DNA of 64,000 bases, from NCBI RefSeq assembly GCF_001665295.1, contig NZ_LZSE01000100.1, positions 1-64,000 of the forward strand, in the 5' to 3' direction. Positions within the stretch are counted from its first letter, which is position 1. Each line of letters begins with the position of its first letter. A program made the position numbers and the translations under genes. Of the stretch, positions 35,138 to 44,387 are shown piece by piece. The DNA comes from Mycobacterium sp. 1554424.7 (GTDB lineage: Bacteria > Actinomycetota > Actinomycetes > Mycobacteriales > Mycobacteriaceae). A model generated the notes under the pieces. That model made no database searches. It was not told where the DNA came from and worked only from the letters and a program-made list of their open reading frames with translations.

Positions 35138-36580
35138 GTGCTGGCCAGTAATCTCACCTCGCTGATGCACGGGTGGATACCCGCGACCATCCAGGTCGCG
35201 ACTGCCGTCGTGCTGACGCTGGCCGTGGGCTGGCGGTCGCGCCGCTGGCGGGTCGTGTGGCTGCCGCTGGCCGCCGCGGTCGGGGGCGCCGCGGCCTATC
35301 TGACGCACTGGTACATCGTCGACCGCGGCCTGTCCGACGAACCGGCGCCGCCGGGGCTGTGGGTGTGGATCGCATTGTCGGGCATGGCCGCCGCGGTGCT
35401 GATTGCGGGCTGGCGCAGCGCGCGGCCGTGGCGGCGCGGCGCGACCGCCCTGGCCGTGCCGCTGTGCTTGCTGTGCGCCGCGCTGGCGCTCAACCTGTGG
35501 GTTGGTTACTTCCCGACGGTGCCGGCGGCATGGAACCAGCTCACCTCCGGTCCCCTGCCCGATCAGACCGACCCGGCCACCGTCACCGCGATGGCCGCGA
35601 AACGGGCCCGCCCACCACACGGCAGCGTGGTGCCGGTGGTGATCCCCTCGGACGCATCGCATTTCAAGCACCGCGGCGAACTCGTCTACCTCCCGCCCGA
35701 ATGGTTTGCCAGTAGCCCGCCGCCGGCCCTGCCGACTGTGATGATGATCGGCGGACAGTTCAACACGCCCGCGGACTGGACGCGGGCGGGCAACGCGGTC
35801 AGGACGATCGACGACTTCGCGGCCGCCAACGACGGCAAGGCGCCGGTGCTGGTGTTCGTCGATGCCGGAGGGGCCTTCAACAACGACACCGAATGCGTCA
35901 ACGGAGTTCGCGGTAACGCCGCCGATCACCTGACGAAAGACGTTGTTCCCTATATGGTTTCGCAGTTTGGTGTGAGTGCCGAGCGGTCCAATTGGGGCAT
36001 CGCGGGCTGGTCGATGGGCGGGACGTGCGCGGTGGATCTGACCGTCGTGCATCCGGAATTGTTCAGCGCGTTCGTCGACATCGCGGGCGACTTCTACCCG
36101 AACGCCGGCAACAAAGCCCAGACCATCGCGCGGCTGTTCGGCGGAAACACCGACGCGTGGGCGGCTTTCGATCCGACCACCGTGATCGGCCGCCACGGCG
36201 CCTACGGCAACGTGGCCGGCTGGTTCGCGATCTCCTCGGATGGCCCGCCGTCGTCGCGATACGACGTGGCCGTAACCGACGCCGGCGCAATGCGCCTCGC
36301 CGCAACCAACCCGGGTAACCAGACCGCGGCCGCCTACTCGCTGTGCGGGCTGGGCCGCGCCAACGGCATCGACTGCGCGGTCCTCCCCCAGCCGGGCAAG
36401 CACGACTGGCCGTTCGCGGGCCGGGCTTTCGCGGCCGCGCTGCCGTGGCTGGCCGGCCGGCTGGGCACCCCGGGGGTCCCCCGGACGGCACTGCCGGCGC
36501 CGCCCGGCGTTTCCCCGCCGTCCGCGCCGCCGGCCCAGGTGGTCCCGGCACAGCGTTCCGCTACCGCAGGTGCTCGTTGA
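35138..36580 (+). CDS. Membrane-anchored alpha/beta hydrolase, esterase/mycolyltransferase-like (Rv1639c type)
   Basis: 480 residues starting at GTG 35138. Four hydrophobic segments in about the first 125 residues are followed by an alpha/beta-hydrolase domain predicted outside the membrane: VMMIGGQFNTPADW (oxyanion region), the nucleophile elbow GWSMGGTCAVDL, and a late His in PGKHDWPFA; an acidic triad member is not certain. This resembles antigen-85/esterase D folds. A Pro/Ala-rich tail closes the protein. It follows lysX in the same direction as Rv1639c follows Rv1640c. The 3' end overlaps the convergent next gene by 20 bp. The substrate is unknown; cell-envelope lipid is plausible. Confidence 0.82.
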   Translation: MLASNLTSLMHGWIPATIQVATAVVLTLAVGWRSRRWRVVWLPLAAAVGGAAAYLTHWYIVDRGLSDEPAPPGLWVWIALSGMAAAVLIAGWRSARPWRRGATALAVPLCLLCAALALNLWVGYFPTVPAAWNQLTSGPLPDQTDPATVTAMAAKRARPPHGSVVPVVIPSDASHFKHRGELVYLPPEWFASSPPPALPTVMMIGGQFNTPADWTRAGNAVRTIDDFAAANDGKAPVLVFVDAGGAFNNDTECVNGVRGNAADHLTKDVVPYMVSQFGVSAERSNWGIAGWSMGGTCAVDLTVVHPELFSAFVDIAGDFYPNAGNKAQTIARLFGGNTDAWAAFDPTTVIGRHGAYGNVAGWFAISSDGPPSSRYDVAVTDAGAMRLAATNPGNQTAAAYSLCGLGRANGIDCAVLPQPGKHDWPFAGRAFAAALPWLAGRLGTPGVPRTALPAPPGVSPPSAPPAQVVPAQRSATAGAR

Positions 36581-37268
36581 AAAACGCGGTGATCCGCCGC
36601 CAGGCGTCCTCCGACTCGGGTTCCGAATAGCCCATCCCCGCGAGCCCGGCGATGATGCGGATCGGGCCGGGCACGCAGTGGTCGTTCATGAAGCTGTGGC
36701 CCGCGTTGGGGTATTCCTTGATGTCACGTGGTACGTCACCCTCCGCCAACACCTTCTCGAGCTTGGCGGCCGTGCCGCGACGCACGACAGGGTCGTTCGC
36801 GCCGAAACTTGCCACCACGGGGCACGACCCGCGCAACGCTGCGACGTCCTTGGGTAGCAGCCCGTAGTTCGGCGACGTCGCGTCGAACACGCCGCGGGGG
36901 CCCAGCTGCAGCACGAAGCCCGCACCCATGCAGAACCCGATCAGTCCGACCTTGCCGGAGCACCGCTCGTCGGCAACCAGATGATTGCGGGCGGCGACGA
37001 GATCCTCGTGGGCGGCGCCGTGGCCGGCGACATGCGCACGGACGGTGCGCATCATGCACCCGATCTTGGGGCCACGGCCGCCGTACAGCGCCGGGGCCAG
37101 CGCCAGAAATCCCTTGTGAGCCAACCGGTCCGCGACGTAGCGCAAGTTGGCCGTCATGCCGAGAATATCCTGGACGACCACCACGCCGGGCCACGGGCCC
37201 CGCCCCTCTGGGATGGCGAGATAGCCGGGCAACTGCGCGCCGGCGCCCGGATAAGTGATCACAGCCAT
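36561..37268 (-). CDS. Dienelactone hydrolase family protein
   Basis: 235 residues from the ATG at 37268 (M-A-V-I-T-Y-P-G). The family nucleophile elbow GFCMGAGF has Cys, as in dienelactone hydrolases; the Asp in FGANDPVV and the His in PNAGHSFMND complete the triad. The substrate is unknown; members act on lactones and esters. Its promoter faces a TetR gene across 108 bp containing a palindromic site, so it may be a target of that regulator. Its 3' end overlaps the preceding convergent gene. Confidence 0.87.
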   Translation of the reverse strand: MAVITYPGAGAQLPGYLAIPEGRGPWPGVVVVQDILGMTANLRYVADRLAHKGFLALAPALYGGRGPKIGCMMRTVRAHVAGHGAAHEDLVAARNHLVADERCSGKVGLIGFCMGAGFVLQLGPRGVFDATSPNYGLLPKDVAALRGSCPVVASFGANDPVVRRGTAAKLEKVLAEGDVPRDIKEYPNAGHSFMNDHCVPGPIRIIAGLAGMGYSEPESEDAWRRITAFFNEHLR

Positions 37269-37353
37269 TCCGCGATATCCCCATGCATCGTGTCGGCCAC
37301 TGCCCGTTCGCGCATAGCACACTCACGGGTGACGATACGTCAATATTGTAGTC

Positions 37354-37369
37354 CGATATCGCCATATCG
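37354..37369. promoter_or_regulatory. Candidate TetR operator in the divergent hydrolase/regulator gap
   Basis: CGATAT-CGCC-ATATCG is a perfect 6-4-6 palindrome 8 bp before the regulator ATG and 86 bp before the hydrolase start. An 8-bp palindrome CAATATTG lies at 37341-37348. Position suggests autoregulation, perhaps with control of the hydrolase. Confidence 0.55.
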
Positions 37370-37376
37370 CGGTGCC

Positions 37377-38063
37377 ATGTGGGTGTATTGTCCGGTCGTG
37401 GGACCCCCCAAACTGTTTCCCTACGAGCCGCCGCCTCCGCCAGAGCCCTCACCCAAGGAGCGGATTCGCGACGCCGCCCTGGGCTGCTTCGCTCTTCATG
37501 GCATCGCCGCCACGCCTCTGCGCGCGGTCGCCGAGACCGCGGAGGTGTCGATTGGGTTGGTGCAGCATCACTTCCGAACGAAGGCCACGTTAATCGCCGC
37601 CGTCGATCAGTACGTGCTACAGGTGCTAAGTGAGGCACTGGAGTCGACGGCGTTGCCCGAGCCGCCATCCGACGCACTGCACGAAGCCGGCCGACGGCTA
37701 ACCGGGCTGATGGCCCAACGCCCCGATGTGATGAGCTACCTGGGACGCGCGCTCGCCGAGGGCGGCGCGTTCGGGTCGGTGATCTTCAATGGCCTGATTG
37801 GTATCAGTACGGGCCAGCGCGACCAGTTCGTGGCGCAAGGCACCGCCCGACCCGACCTTGATCCTGATTGGGCGCTACTCAACCCGATCATTCTGCGCGT
37901 CGGCGCCATCATCTTGCATCCGTACATCGAGCTCTTTCTGGGCGAGCCGTTCTTCACCGAGCCCCAGCTGCGGCGCTGGGACGCGGCCGTCACCAGCCTG
38001 CTACGCCGAGGACATTTCCTCGCGCAGGACGAACACCCGGACGGGGACATCATCGCCTGGTGA
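37377..38063 (+). CDS. TetR-family transcriptional regulator (Rv1353c type)
   Basis: 228 residues from ATG 37377; a GTG at 37398 (V-G-P-P-K-L-F-P-Y) is an alternative. A Pro-rich N-terminus leads to a TetR helix-turn-helix (KERIRDAALGCFALHGIAAT, then EVSIGLVQHHFRTKATLI with the Y/F-x-K-like contact region). The C-terminal ligand domain is helical. It precedes the Rv1355c- and Rv1354c-type genes; the same three types are neighbours in M. tuberculosis, though in a different order. Confidence 0.88.
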   Translation: MWVYCPVVGPPKLFPYEPPPPPEPSPKERIRDAALGCFALHGIAATPLRAVAETAEVSIGLVQHHFRTKATLIAAVDQYVLQVLSEALESTALPEPPSDALHEAGRRLTGLMAQRPDVMSYLGRALAEGGAFGSVIFNGLIGISTGQRDQFVAQGTARPDLDPDWALLNPIILRVGAIILHPYIELFLGEPFFTEPQLRRWDAAVTSLLRRGHFLAQDEHPDGDIIAW

Positions 38064-38123
38064 GCGGACAAGCGGGCCAGTTGAGCGGCTGGCACGCCGG
38101 TCAGGTGCTATACACGAAACACC

Positions 38124-40250
38124 ATGGACGAGCCGGAGATAACCGCCTACAGCGCAGAAATTCTCGATCCCGACGACCCTGGCGACAATTTGGTTCTGGA
38201 TCGGCTACGGACCGAGCCCACCATCGAGGTGATCGACCGGCTCGATGCACAACTGGCCAACCTGCGCAGCCTTCGGCCACCACCGGATTCAGAACTCCTC
38301 GGCGAACGGCCCCGGTGGGCTTACTATCCCTGGCGGCGATCGGTCGTCGCGGTGCTGGGCCCGCGCGGCTACCGCGCGGTGCGCCTGGACCGCAACCGCA
38401 ACAACATCACGCCCCACGAACAGGACAAACTCGGCGCGCTGCGCGTCGGCGTCGCCGGCCTCAGCGTGGGCCACGTCATCGCGCATACTCTGGCCGCCCA
38501 GGGATTGTGCGGCGTCCTGCGCCTTGCCGACTTCGACCATCTCGAACTATCCAACCTGAACCGGGTGCCGGCCACTGTGTTCGACCTTGGCATCAACAAG
38601 GCCCGCGTGGCCGCGCGTCGGGTGGCCGAGCTCGATCCCTATCTGCAGGTCGAAGTATTCGATGCCGGGCTCACGATGGACACCGTCGACGTGTTCGTCG
38701 AAGGCTTGGACATCGTCGTTGAGGAGTGCGACTCGCTTGAAATCAAGGCCGGCCTGCGGCAGGCCGCACGCGCGCGCGGCATTCCGGTGCTGATGGCCAC
38801 CAGTGACCGCGGGATAGTCGACGTGGAGCGTTTCGACCAAGATCCTCAGCGCCCGATCCTGCACGGTCTGCTCGGCGACCTCGACATCGCGTTGCTTCCC
38901 GGTATGAGCAGCCGCGAAAAGGTCCCCCATATCCTGCGTCACCTTGAGGCCGAACGACTTTCGTCCCGCGCGGCCGCCTCCCTTCTTGAGATCGACCGCT
39001 CACTTTCGACCTGGCCGCAGCTGGCCTCGGACGTCGTGCTGGGCGCGTCGGCGATGGCCGAGGCCGTGCGAAGGATCGGGCTCGGCGAGGAGCTGCGCTC
39101 GGGCCGAACCCGCATCGATATCGGCGGAGCGCTCAACCAACTCGACGAACCCGACACGGCCCAGCAGCACCCCGCACCGCCGGAACATCACGAGCCGCCG
39201 GCACTACCCGGGATACCCGGGATCATCGCCGCCGCCGCAATCCGCGCCCCGTCCGGGGGAAACGTCCAACCCTGGCTCGTTGAGGCTGGACCCACCGACA
39301 TCACCATCGACGTTGCCGTCCAACACTCTTCGACGATGGACGTCGGGTTCCGAGCCAGTGCCGTCGCGGTCGGCGCCGCGCTGCTGAACGCTCGAATCGC
39401 CGCCGCCGCCCATCACTGCCTCGGACCCGTGACCGTCAGCGAGCACGTTGACGGATCGCCGCTGCGCGCCAGCCTGAAATTCGCCGACGGTAGCGACCCC
39501 GGCCTCGCCGACCTCTACCACCCGATGCTCGAGCGCGAAACCAACCGCCACCACGGCAACCCTGAACCGATCAGCAACGGCATACTCGAGGCGCTCACCG
39601 CCGCGGCACAACGCGAAGACGCGGCGCTGCGACTGATCACCGGCAGGGACGACATCGATCGTGCGGCAACGATTCTGGCCGCGACCGATCGCATTCGCTA
39701 CCTGACACCGCACCTGCACAACGACATGATCTCCGAACTGCGCTGGCCCGGGGACGCCGATCCCGACACCGGTATCGACGTGCGCAGCCTCGAAATCAAA
39801 GAGAGCGAAATGGCGATGCTCGATATCCTGCGCCGCGCTGACGTCATGGCCCATCTCGCCGAATGGAACGCCGGCAGCGCGCTGGGCGAGGACACCCGCG
39901 ACCGGATACTGGCCAGCTCCGCGCTGGCCGTCATCAGTGTGTGCGGACGCGACCTTCGTGACTACGCGCGGGGCGGCGCGGCCGTCGAACTGGTCTGGAT
40001 CATCGCCCAGCGGGAAGGGCTCACCGTGCAGCCGGTCTCACCGGTCTTCCTGTACTCCCACGACCGCGCTGAAACCGACGAGTTGTCGCTCCAGTTCGCC
40101 GATCAGCTAACGCAGCTGCAGAGCGACTTTCGAAACGTGACAGCGATACCTGCCGACGATTCCATCGCACTGGTACTACGGTTGGGCGCCGGCCCGCCTC
40201 CGTCGGTATCGAGCCGCCGCCGCCTTGACCGGGCACGGGTGCGCATGTGA
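38124..40250 (+). CDS. moeY: E1-like ThiF domain fused to nitroreductase-like domain (Rv1355c/MoeY family)
   Basis: 708 residues. An N-terminal helical part (1 to about 105) is followed by a ThiF/MoeB/E1-type Rossmann fold: RVGVAGLSVGHVIAHTLAAQ (nucleotide loop), LADFDHLELSNLNRV with the E1 acidic and Asn-Arg residues, and the INKARVAARRVAELDP block. From about residue 370 a second, FMN-nitroreductase-like domain begins with AAIRAPSGGNVQPW and runs to about 690. The zinc CxxC pairs of MoeB are not seen. The name MoeY is historical; a role in molybdopterin synthesis is not supported. E1-like plus oxidoreductase fusions occur in peptide-modification systems, so activation of a carboxylate is possible. 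It lies between the regulator and the c-di-GMP gene. Confidence 0.82.
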   Translation: MDEPEITAYSAEILDPDDPGDNLVLDRLRTEPTIEVIDRLDAQLANLRSLRPPPDSELLGERPRWAYYPWRRSVVAVLGPRGYRAVRLDRNRNNITPHEQDKLGALRVGVAGLSVGHVIAHTLAAQGLCGVLRLADFDHLELSNLNRVPATVFDLGINKARVAARRVAELDPYLQVEVFDAGLTMDTVDVFVEGLDIVVEECDSLEIKAGLRQAARARGIPVLMATSDRGIVDVERFDQDPQRPILHGLLGDLDIALLPGMSSREKVPHILRHLEAERLSSRAAASLLEIDRSLSTWPQLASDVVLGASAMAEAVRRIGLGEELRSGRTRIDIGGALNQLDEPDTAQQHPAPPEHHEPPALPGIPGIIAAAAIRAPSGGNVQPWLVEAGPTDITIDVAVQHSSTMDVGFRASAVAVGAALLNARIAAAAHHCLGPVTVSEHVDGSPLRASLKFADGSDPGLADLYHPMLERETNRHHGNPEPISNGILEALTAAAQREDAALRLITGRDDIDRAATILAATDRIRYLTPHLHNDMISELRWPGDADPDTGIDVRSLEIKESEMAMLDILRRADVMAHLAEWNAGSALGEDTRDRILASSALAVISVCGRDLRDYARGGAAVELVWIIAQREGLTVQPVSPVFLYSHDRAETDELSLQFADQLTQLQSDFRNVTAIPADDSIALVLRLGAGPPPSVSSRRRLDRARVRM

Positions 40251-40309
40251 ATCGGTGACGCGGGACTCAATACCGACGTCGCGGACCAGTAACAGCTACG
40301 GTAAGGGAA

Positions 40310-42169
40310 ATGTCAGGCACGCTGGACGATATGGTCACCGCCGCCGCCGCCGAATTGATGGCGGCAAGCGCGGCTGACTCTGCGGCGATCAGTGAGCGGG
40401 TGCTCGGCAACTTGGTTCGCGACCTGGCCGTGGACTTCAGCTTCCTGCGCCACAACGATCACGCGATCCGCGCGACCGTGCTCATCGCCGAATACCCGCC
40501 CAGAAATGCCGACCCCGACCCGATCGGTGTGGTGTATTTCGCCGACGCCGACGCCGTCTTCGCCAAGACAGAACACCTTAAAGCGCCCGACGTAGTACGC
40601 CCCGAGCCGGCCACCGAGGAATATCAACGCCACATCGAAGAGGGCACCGGGTATCCGCCGGTCTCCTTGGCGGCGGTGCCGCTTCTGTCCGGGGATGTCA
40701 CCACCGGCACGCTGGCATTCGGCAAGCTCGGGGATCGCGAATGGCTACCGGAGGAGCTCAACGCCCTGCAGACCATCGCCGCGCTCTTCGCCCAGTTGCA
40801 GGCCCGCGTCGTCGCCGAAGAGCAACTCCAGTACCTCGCCGAACACGATGACCTCACCGGCCTGCTCAACCGCAGGGCGCTGATCGCTTACCTCGACACG
40901 CGGCTGGCTAAGGGCCAGCCTGGCCCGGTCTCGGTGGTTTTCCTTACCTTGGACCGCTTCAAGGTTGTCAATGACCATCTCGGTCAAGACGCCGGCGACC
41001 GTTTCATCGAGGCCTTCGCCACGCTGCTGCGCGAAGCCACCGACATTCCGTCGGTCTTCGCCCGCTTCGGCGGTGACGAGTTTGTCGTCGTACCCGCTTC
41101 ACCAATGGACGTCGAAGCCGCCGAAACGTTCGCGCAGTCGCTCCAAGATCAACTCCACAAGCACGTGGTGATCGATGGTGAGATGCTCGCCCGCACCGTC
41201 AGTATCGGCGTCGCAGCGGGCGCTCCCGGTCACGACAGCACCTCGGACGTATTGCGGCGGGTCGATCAGGCGTTGCGATCGGCAAAAAGTTTGGGCGGCG
41301 ACAGGATCGCAACCTTCAGCCCGGAGATGTCGCGAACCAACATGATCCGCAACGACATCGAGCTGCATCTGGAAGGGATGATCGACAGCAGCAGCGGTGC
41401 CTTGGTGTTGCACTATCTTCCGGAGTTCGACATGCGTACCGGCGAGATCCTCGGTACCGAGGCGTTAATCCGCTGGCAACACGCGACATTGGGATTGTTG
41501 ATGCCGGATTCGTTCATTCAGGTGGTCGAGTCCATCAACCTGGGCGCCAAACTCGGTCGTCTCGTAATGCGCTCGGCATGCCGGCAATTCGGGCTCTGGC
41601 AATCACACGGCGTGGGACGTGGCGCGGTTCTGCGCATCAACGTATCGCCCGTGCAGCTCGTCACGGATGGCATCGTTGACACGGTCGCCACAACCCTGGC
41701 GGAGTTCGGCCTCGATCCCAGCACGGTATGTCTGGAGATCACCGAAAGCGTCGTGGTCCAAGATATCGACGCCACGCGCAAGACACTCTTCGGGCTGAAG
41801 GACATTGGGGTGCAGATCGCCATCGACGACTTCGGCACCGGATACAGCGTGCTGACCTATCTGAAGTCGCTGCCGGTCGACACACTCAAGATCGACAAGG
41901 GGTTCGTCTGCAGCGTCGACACCGACGCAGGCGATCTGGCGATCGTGCGCTCAACATTGGCCCTGGCGGAGGCCTTCGGGCTCGACGTCGTCGCCGAAGG
42001 CGTCGAAACCGTAGCCGCAGCCCAGACACTGCTCGCCCTCGGTTGCCATCGCGCGCAAGGGTTTTTACTGTCCCGTCCGCTCGACAGCACGGCGATGGAA
42101 TCGCTGTTGGCCAAGGGGGCAATAGCGCTCGACTTTCCCAATGTGCCGGTCGAGCCACCGGGTAAATGA
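40310..42169 (+). CDS. GAF-GGDEF-EAL cyclic-di-GMP enzyme (Rv1354c type)
   Basis: 619 residues, soluble. An N-terminal GAF-like sensor (about 25-165) is followed by a GGDEF domain (about 175-335) with an intact FARFGGDEFVVV and an EAL domain (about 340-605) with TEALIRW, EITESVVVQD, DDFGTGYSVLTYLKSLP and VVAEGVET, all expected catalytic residues. It can therefore in principle make and degrade c-di-GMP. The usual inhibitory RxxD five residues before GGDEF is not canonical (Arg and Asp are spaced differently). ATG 40310 follows AAGGGAA. It is 59 bp after the MoeY-type gene. Confidence 0.94.
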   Translation: MSGTLDDMVTAAAAELMAASAADSAAISERVLGNLVRDLAVDFSFLRHNDHAIRATVLIAEYPPRNADPDPIGVVYFADADAVFAKTEHLKAPDVVRPEPATEEYQRHIEEGTGYPPVSLAAVPLLSGDVTTGTLAFGKLGDREWLPEELNALQTIAALFAQLQARVVAEEQLQYLAEHDDLTGLLNRRALIAYLDTRLAKGQPGPVSVVFLTLDRFKVVNDHLGQDAGDRFIEAFATLLREATDIPSVFARFGGDEFVVVPASPMDVEAAETFAQSLQDQLHKHVVIDGEMLARTVSIGVAAGAPGHDSTSDVLRRVDQALRSAKSLGGDRIATFSPEMSRTNMIRNDIELHLEGMIDSSSGALVLHYLPEFDMRTGEILGTEALIRWQHATLGLLMPDSFIQVVESINLGAKLGRLVMRSACRQFGLWQSHGVGRGAVLRINVSPVQLVTDGIVDTVATTLAEFGLDPSTVCLEITESVVVQDIDATRKTLFGLKDIGVQIAIDDFGTGYSVLTYLKSLPVDTLKIDKGFVCSVDTDAGDLAIVRSTLALAEAFGLDVVAEGVETVAAAQTLLALGCHRAQGFLLSRPLDSTAMESLLAKGAIALDFPNVPVEPPGK

Positions 42170-42239
42170 CGGGGAAAGAGCGCGCGCCGTCCAAGTCCGC
42201 GGACCGTTTCGTATCACCGCATCCCGGGCTGACCGCCGC

Positions 42240-42839
42240 TCAGAGACGACGTTGAAACAGGTAGTAGTACGTCGGGGTCTTGTCGTCGAGCTCGCGCTCA
42301 TCACCCGTCGACAACAGCGTCCAGCGCGACGAGAATCGTCGTTCGATCTCGGCCCGGTCAATGCCGGGCACGCCCAACCTCCCGCCGGGGGGGAACGCGA
42401 CGATGTATAGCCGCGCGTCGGGCGCTGCCACGGCGCTGACTTCCCGCACATATGCCTCGCGATCGGCGGCGCTCATGTTGTGGATGCAGCCGTTGTCGAC
42501 AATCAACTGGAAACCCTCACCGATCCCGGACTGACTCAGCTGCGTGACGTCAGCCCGGGCAAAGTTGACCGCCACCTCGGCGGTGCACGCTTTGGCGCGC
42601 GCCTTCTCGAGAGGCTTTTCGACGTAGTCGACTCCCGTGACCTTCCAGCCGTGTTGAGCGAGGTAGATAGCGCAATCTCCGGTACCGCATCCGACGTCGA
42701 GGGCCGATCCTGCCGGCAGCGCAGGCGTGTCAGGGGTTCCCTCTACCAGATCTCGCAGACCCTGCCCGATTGAATGACCTTCCCACGGCGTGAAACCGAC
42801 CCGATAGAAGAACCGAAATCGCCTGTGTTTAGAAGCCAT
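42240..42839 (-). CDS. Class I SAM-dependent methyltransferase
   Basis: 199 residues from the ATG at 42839 (M-A-S-K-H-R-R-F-R-F-F); codons before it are not conserved. The SAM site is clear: ALDVGCGTGDCAIYLAQHG (motif I), VDYVEKPLEKARA (acidic motif II end), FARADVTQL and FQLIVDNGCIHNM. Substrate unknown; similar small methyltransferases occur in M. tuberculosis (Rv1403c/Rv1405c type). It follows the P450 gene by 57 bp on the same strand, so joint action on one product is plausible. Confidence 0.88.
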   Translation of the reverse strand: MASKHRRFRFFYRVGFTPWEGHSIGQGLRDLVEGTPDTPALPAGSALDVGCGTGDCAIYLAQHGWKVTGVDYVEKPLEKARAKACTAEVAVNFARADVTQLSQSGIGEGFQLIVDNGCIHNMSAADREAYVREVSAVAAPDARLYIVAFPPGGRLGVPGIDRAEIERRFSSRWTLLSTGDERELDDKTPTYYYLFQRRL

Positions 42840-42896
42840 GACCGTAATGATGGCATTCCCGACGGCGGGCCGGTCCCGGACCCCGGCCGCCAATGG

Positions 42897-44270
42897 TCAG
42901 CGACGTAGTCGTATGTTGGCCCAGACCGGAGCCGCCGCCACCATCGTGAAGGGCACGGCGAGCGGGAAATCATCGGACAGAGACTCGATTTCAACTCGGC
43001 GAATGATGGTAGCCAACGCGAGTGTGGCTTCCAGCATCGCGAAATGATCTCCGATGCAAGAGCGCGGACCGCCGCCGAACGGAACGTATTGCCAACGGTC
43101 GCGTCCTTTTTCACGTTCGGGACTGAATCGATCCGGGTCGAATCGCAGCGGATCGTCCCACAGCTTCGGATCGGTCTGTACGGCCATTCTTCCGAACGCC
43201 AGCATGGTACCGGCTTTTACGCGATAGCCCGCGACCTCGAGATCACGAGTCGCCATCCGGGTCCCGGTCGGCCCCGGGGGGCACAGTCGCAGCGCCTCCT
43301 GCAGAACCCGGACCGTGAAACCCAGCCGGGCAACGTCATCGGGTGTGAGCTGGCGATCCCCGAGCTCTGCGACTTCGGTCGCGACGCGTTCCTGTAAGTC
43401 GGGATGGCGGCCCAACGCCCACAACGCATACGTCAGCGTCGTCGCCGTTGTGTCATGGCCGGCGAACAAGAAGATGATCATTTCGTCACGGATCTCGGTG
43501 TCCGATAACGACTGCCCGGTTTCCGGGTCGGTGGCGGCGATCAGCGCATGGACCAGAGGCGCCTCTCTGTCGGGGTCGACGCGACACGCCTGGAGAATCT
43601 CGTCCGCAAGCTCACGAATCGCACGGGCCGCGGCTCGGGCACGCCGCCGCGCGGGTGTGGGCATCCACTCCGGTGCGCGCAGCGGCCGCAGCGCGCGCCT
43701 CACGGCGTAACTCGTCGCCACACGCAGCGGCTCGGCGATCGCGTCGGATCGCTCATCGAGGTCTAGACCCAGCACCGAGCGACCCAACGCCCGCAACGTC
43801 AGCGTGCGGCACTGCGCATCGAGATCGATCTCGGTGCCCTCTTCCCACGTGGCACACACCGTCTCCGCTGCCTCGGCCATGTGTCCGCCAAACTCGCGGA
43901 CACGCTGGCGGGTGAACACCGGCTGCAGGGTGCGCCGGCGCGGCAACCACTCGGTGTGGGGCAAGACGAACAGGTTCCCGCCGAGCAGCCGGCGCAACTC
44001 GGTGGTCACCGTGCTGGTCTTGTCGACGGAACCGTCTCGCGCGCTGACGATGTCGCGGATGCCTTGCGGTGATGTCGCCAACACGATCGGCGGAATCAGC
44101 CACCTTGGCCCCAAAGTAACCCGGGTTACGGGTCCGCCGGCATCCCGAAGTTTGTTCGTGCCGGTATGGAATTCCCTGATCGCCTTCAGGCGTTCGCGGT
44201 ACCCAAGCGGATTCTTGGGGGCTAACGGCAGCGCGGCAACGTCGCCCACAGCCTGCTCCGTGCTGGACAC
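42897..44270 (-). CDS. Cytochrome P450
   Basis: 457 residues, GTG start at 44270. Oxygen-activation motif FLFAGHDTTATTLTY (I helix), ExxR in QEALRLCPPG, and heme-ligand loop FGGGPRSCIGDHFAM with the Cys are all present, so it is likely functional. No membrane anchor is seen. The Gly-Pro-rich motifs resemble the CYP4/CYP138-like mycobacterial group, but I cannot assign a CYP number. It sits between a putative N-acyltransferase and a methyltransferase in one orientation. Confidence 0.95.
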   Translation of the reverse strand: MSSTEQAVGDVAALPLAPKNPLGYRERLKAIREFHTGTNKLRDAGGPVTRVTLGPRWLIPPIVLATSPQGIRDIVSARDGSVDKTSTVTTELRRLLGGNLFVLPHTEWLPRRRTLQPVFTRQRVREFGGHMAEAAETVCATWEEGTEIDLDAQCRTLTLRALGRSVLGLDLDERSDAIAEPLRVATSYAVRRALRPLRAPEWMPTPARRRARAAARAIRELADEILQACRVDPDREAPLVHALIAATDPETGQSLSDTEIRDEMIIFLFAGHDTTATTLTYALWALGRHPDLQERVATEVAELGDRQLTPDDVARLGFTVRVLQEALRLCPPGPTGTRMATRDLEVAGYRVKAGTMLAFGRMAVQTDPKLWDDPLRFDPDRFSPEREKGRDRWQYVPFGGGPRSCIGDHFAMLEATLALATIIRRVEIESLSDDFPLAVPFTMVAAAPVWANIRLRR

Positions 44271-44387
44271 GACTCGACCCTAGACCGTCTCAATCGGTTC
44301 GCTTTTCCGGCATGGCAGTGAGTACAGCGTCGGCTAATCGTTCAACGGGGCGCCAACCAGATCGGCGCTGCATCCGCCTGATTTCTC

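Noticed and set aside
38124-40250. True molybdopterin-synthesis function for the MoeY-named gene
   Set aside because: Only the E1-like fold is shared with MoeB; zinc cysteines and other moa/moe genes nearby are absent.
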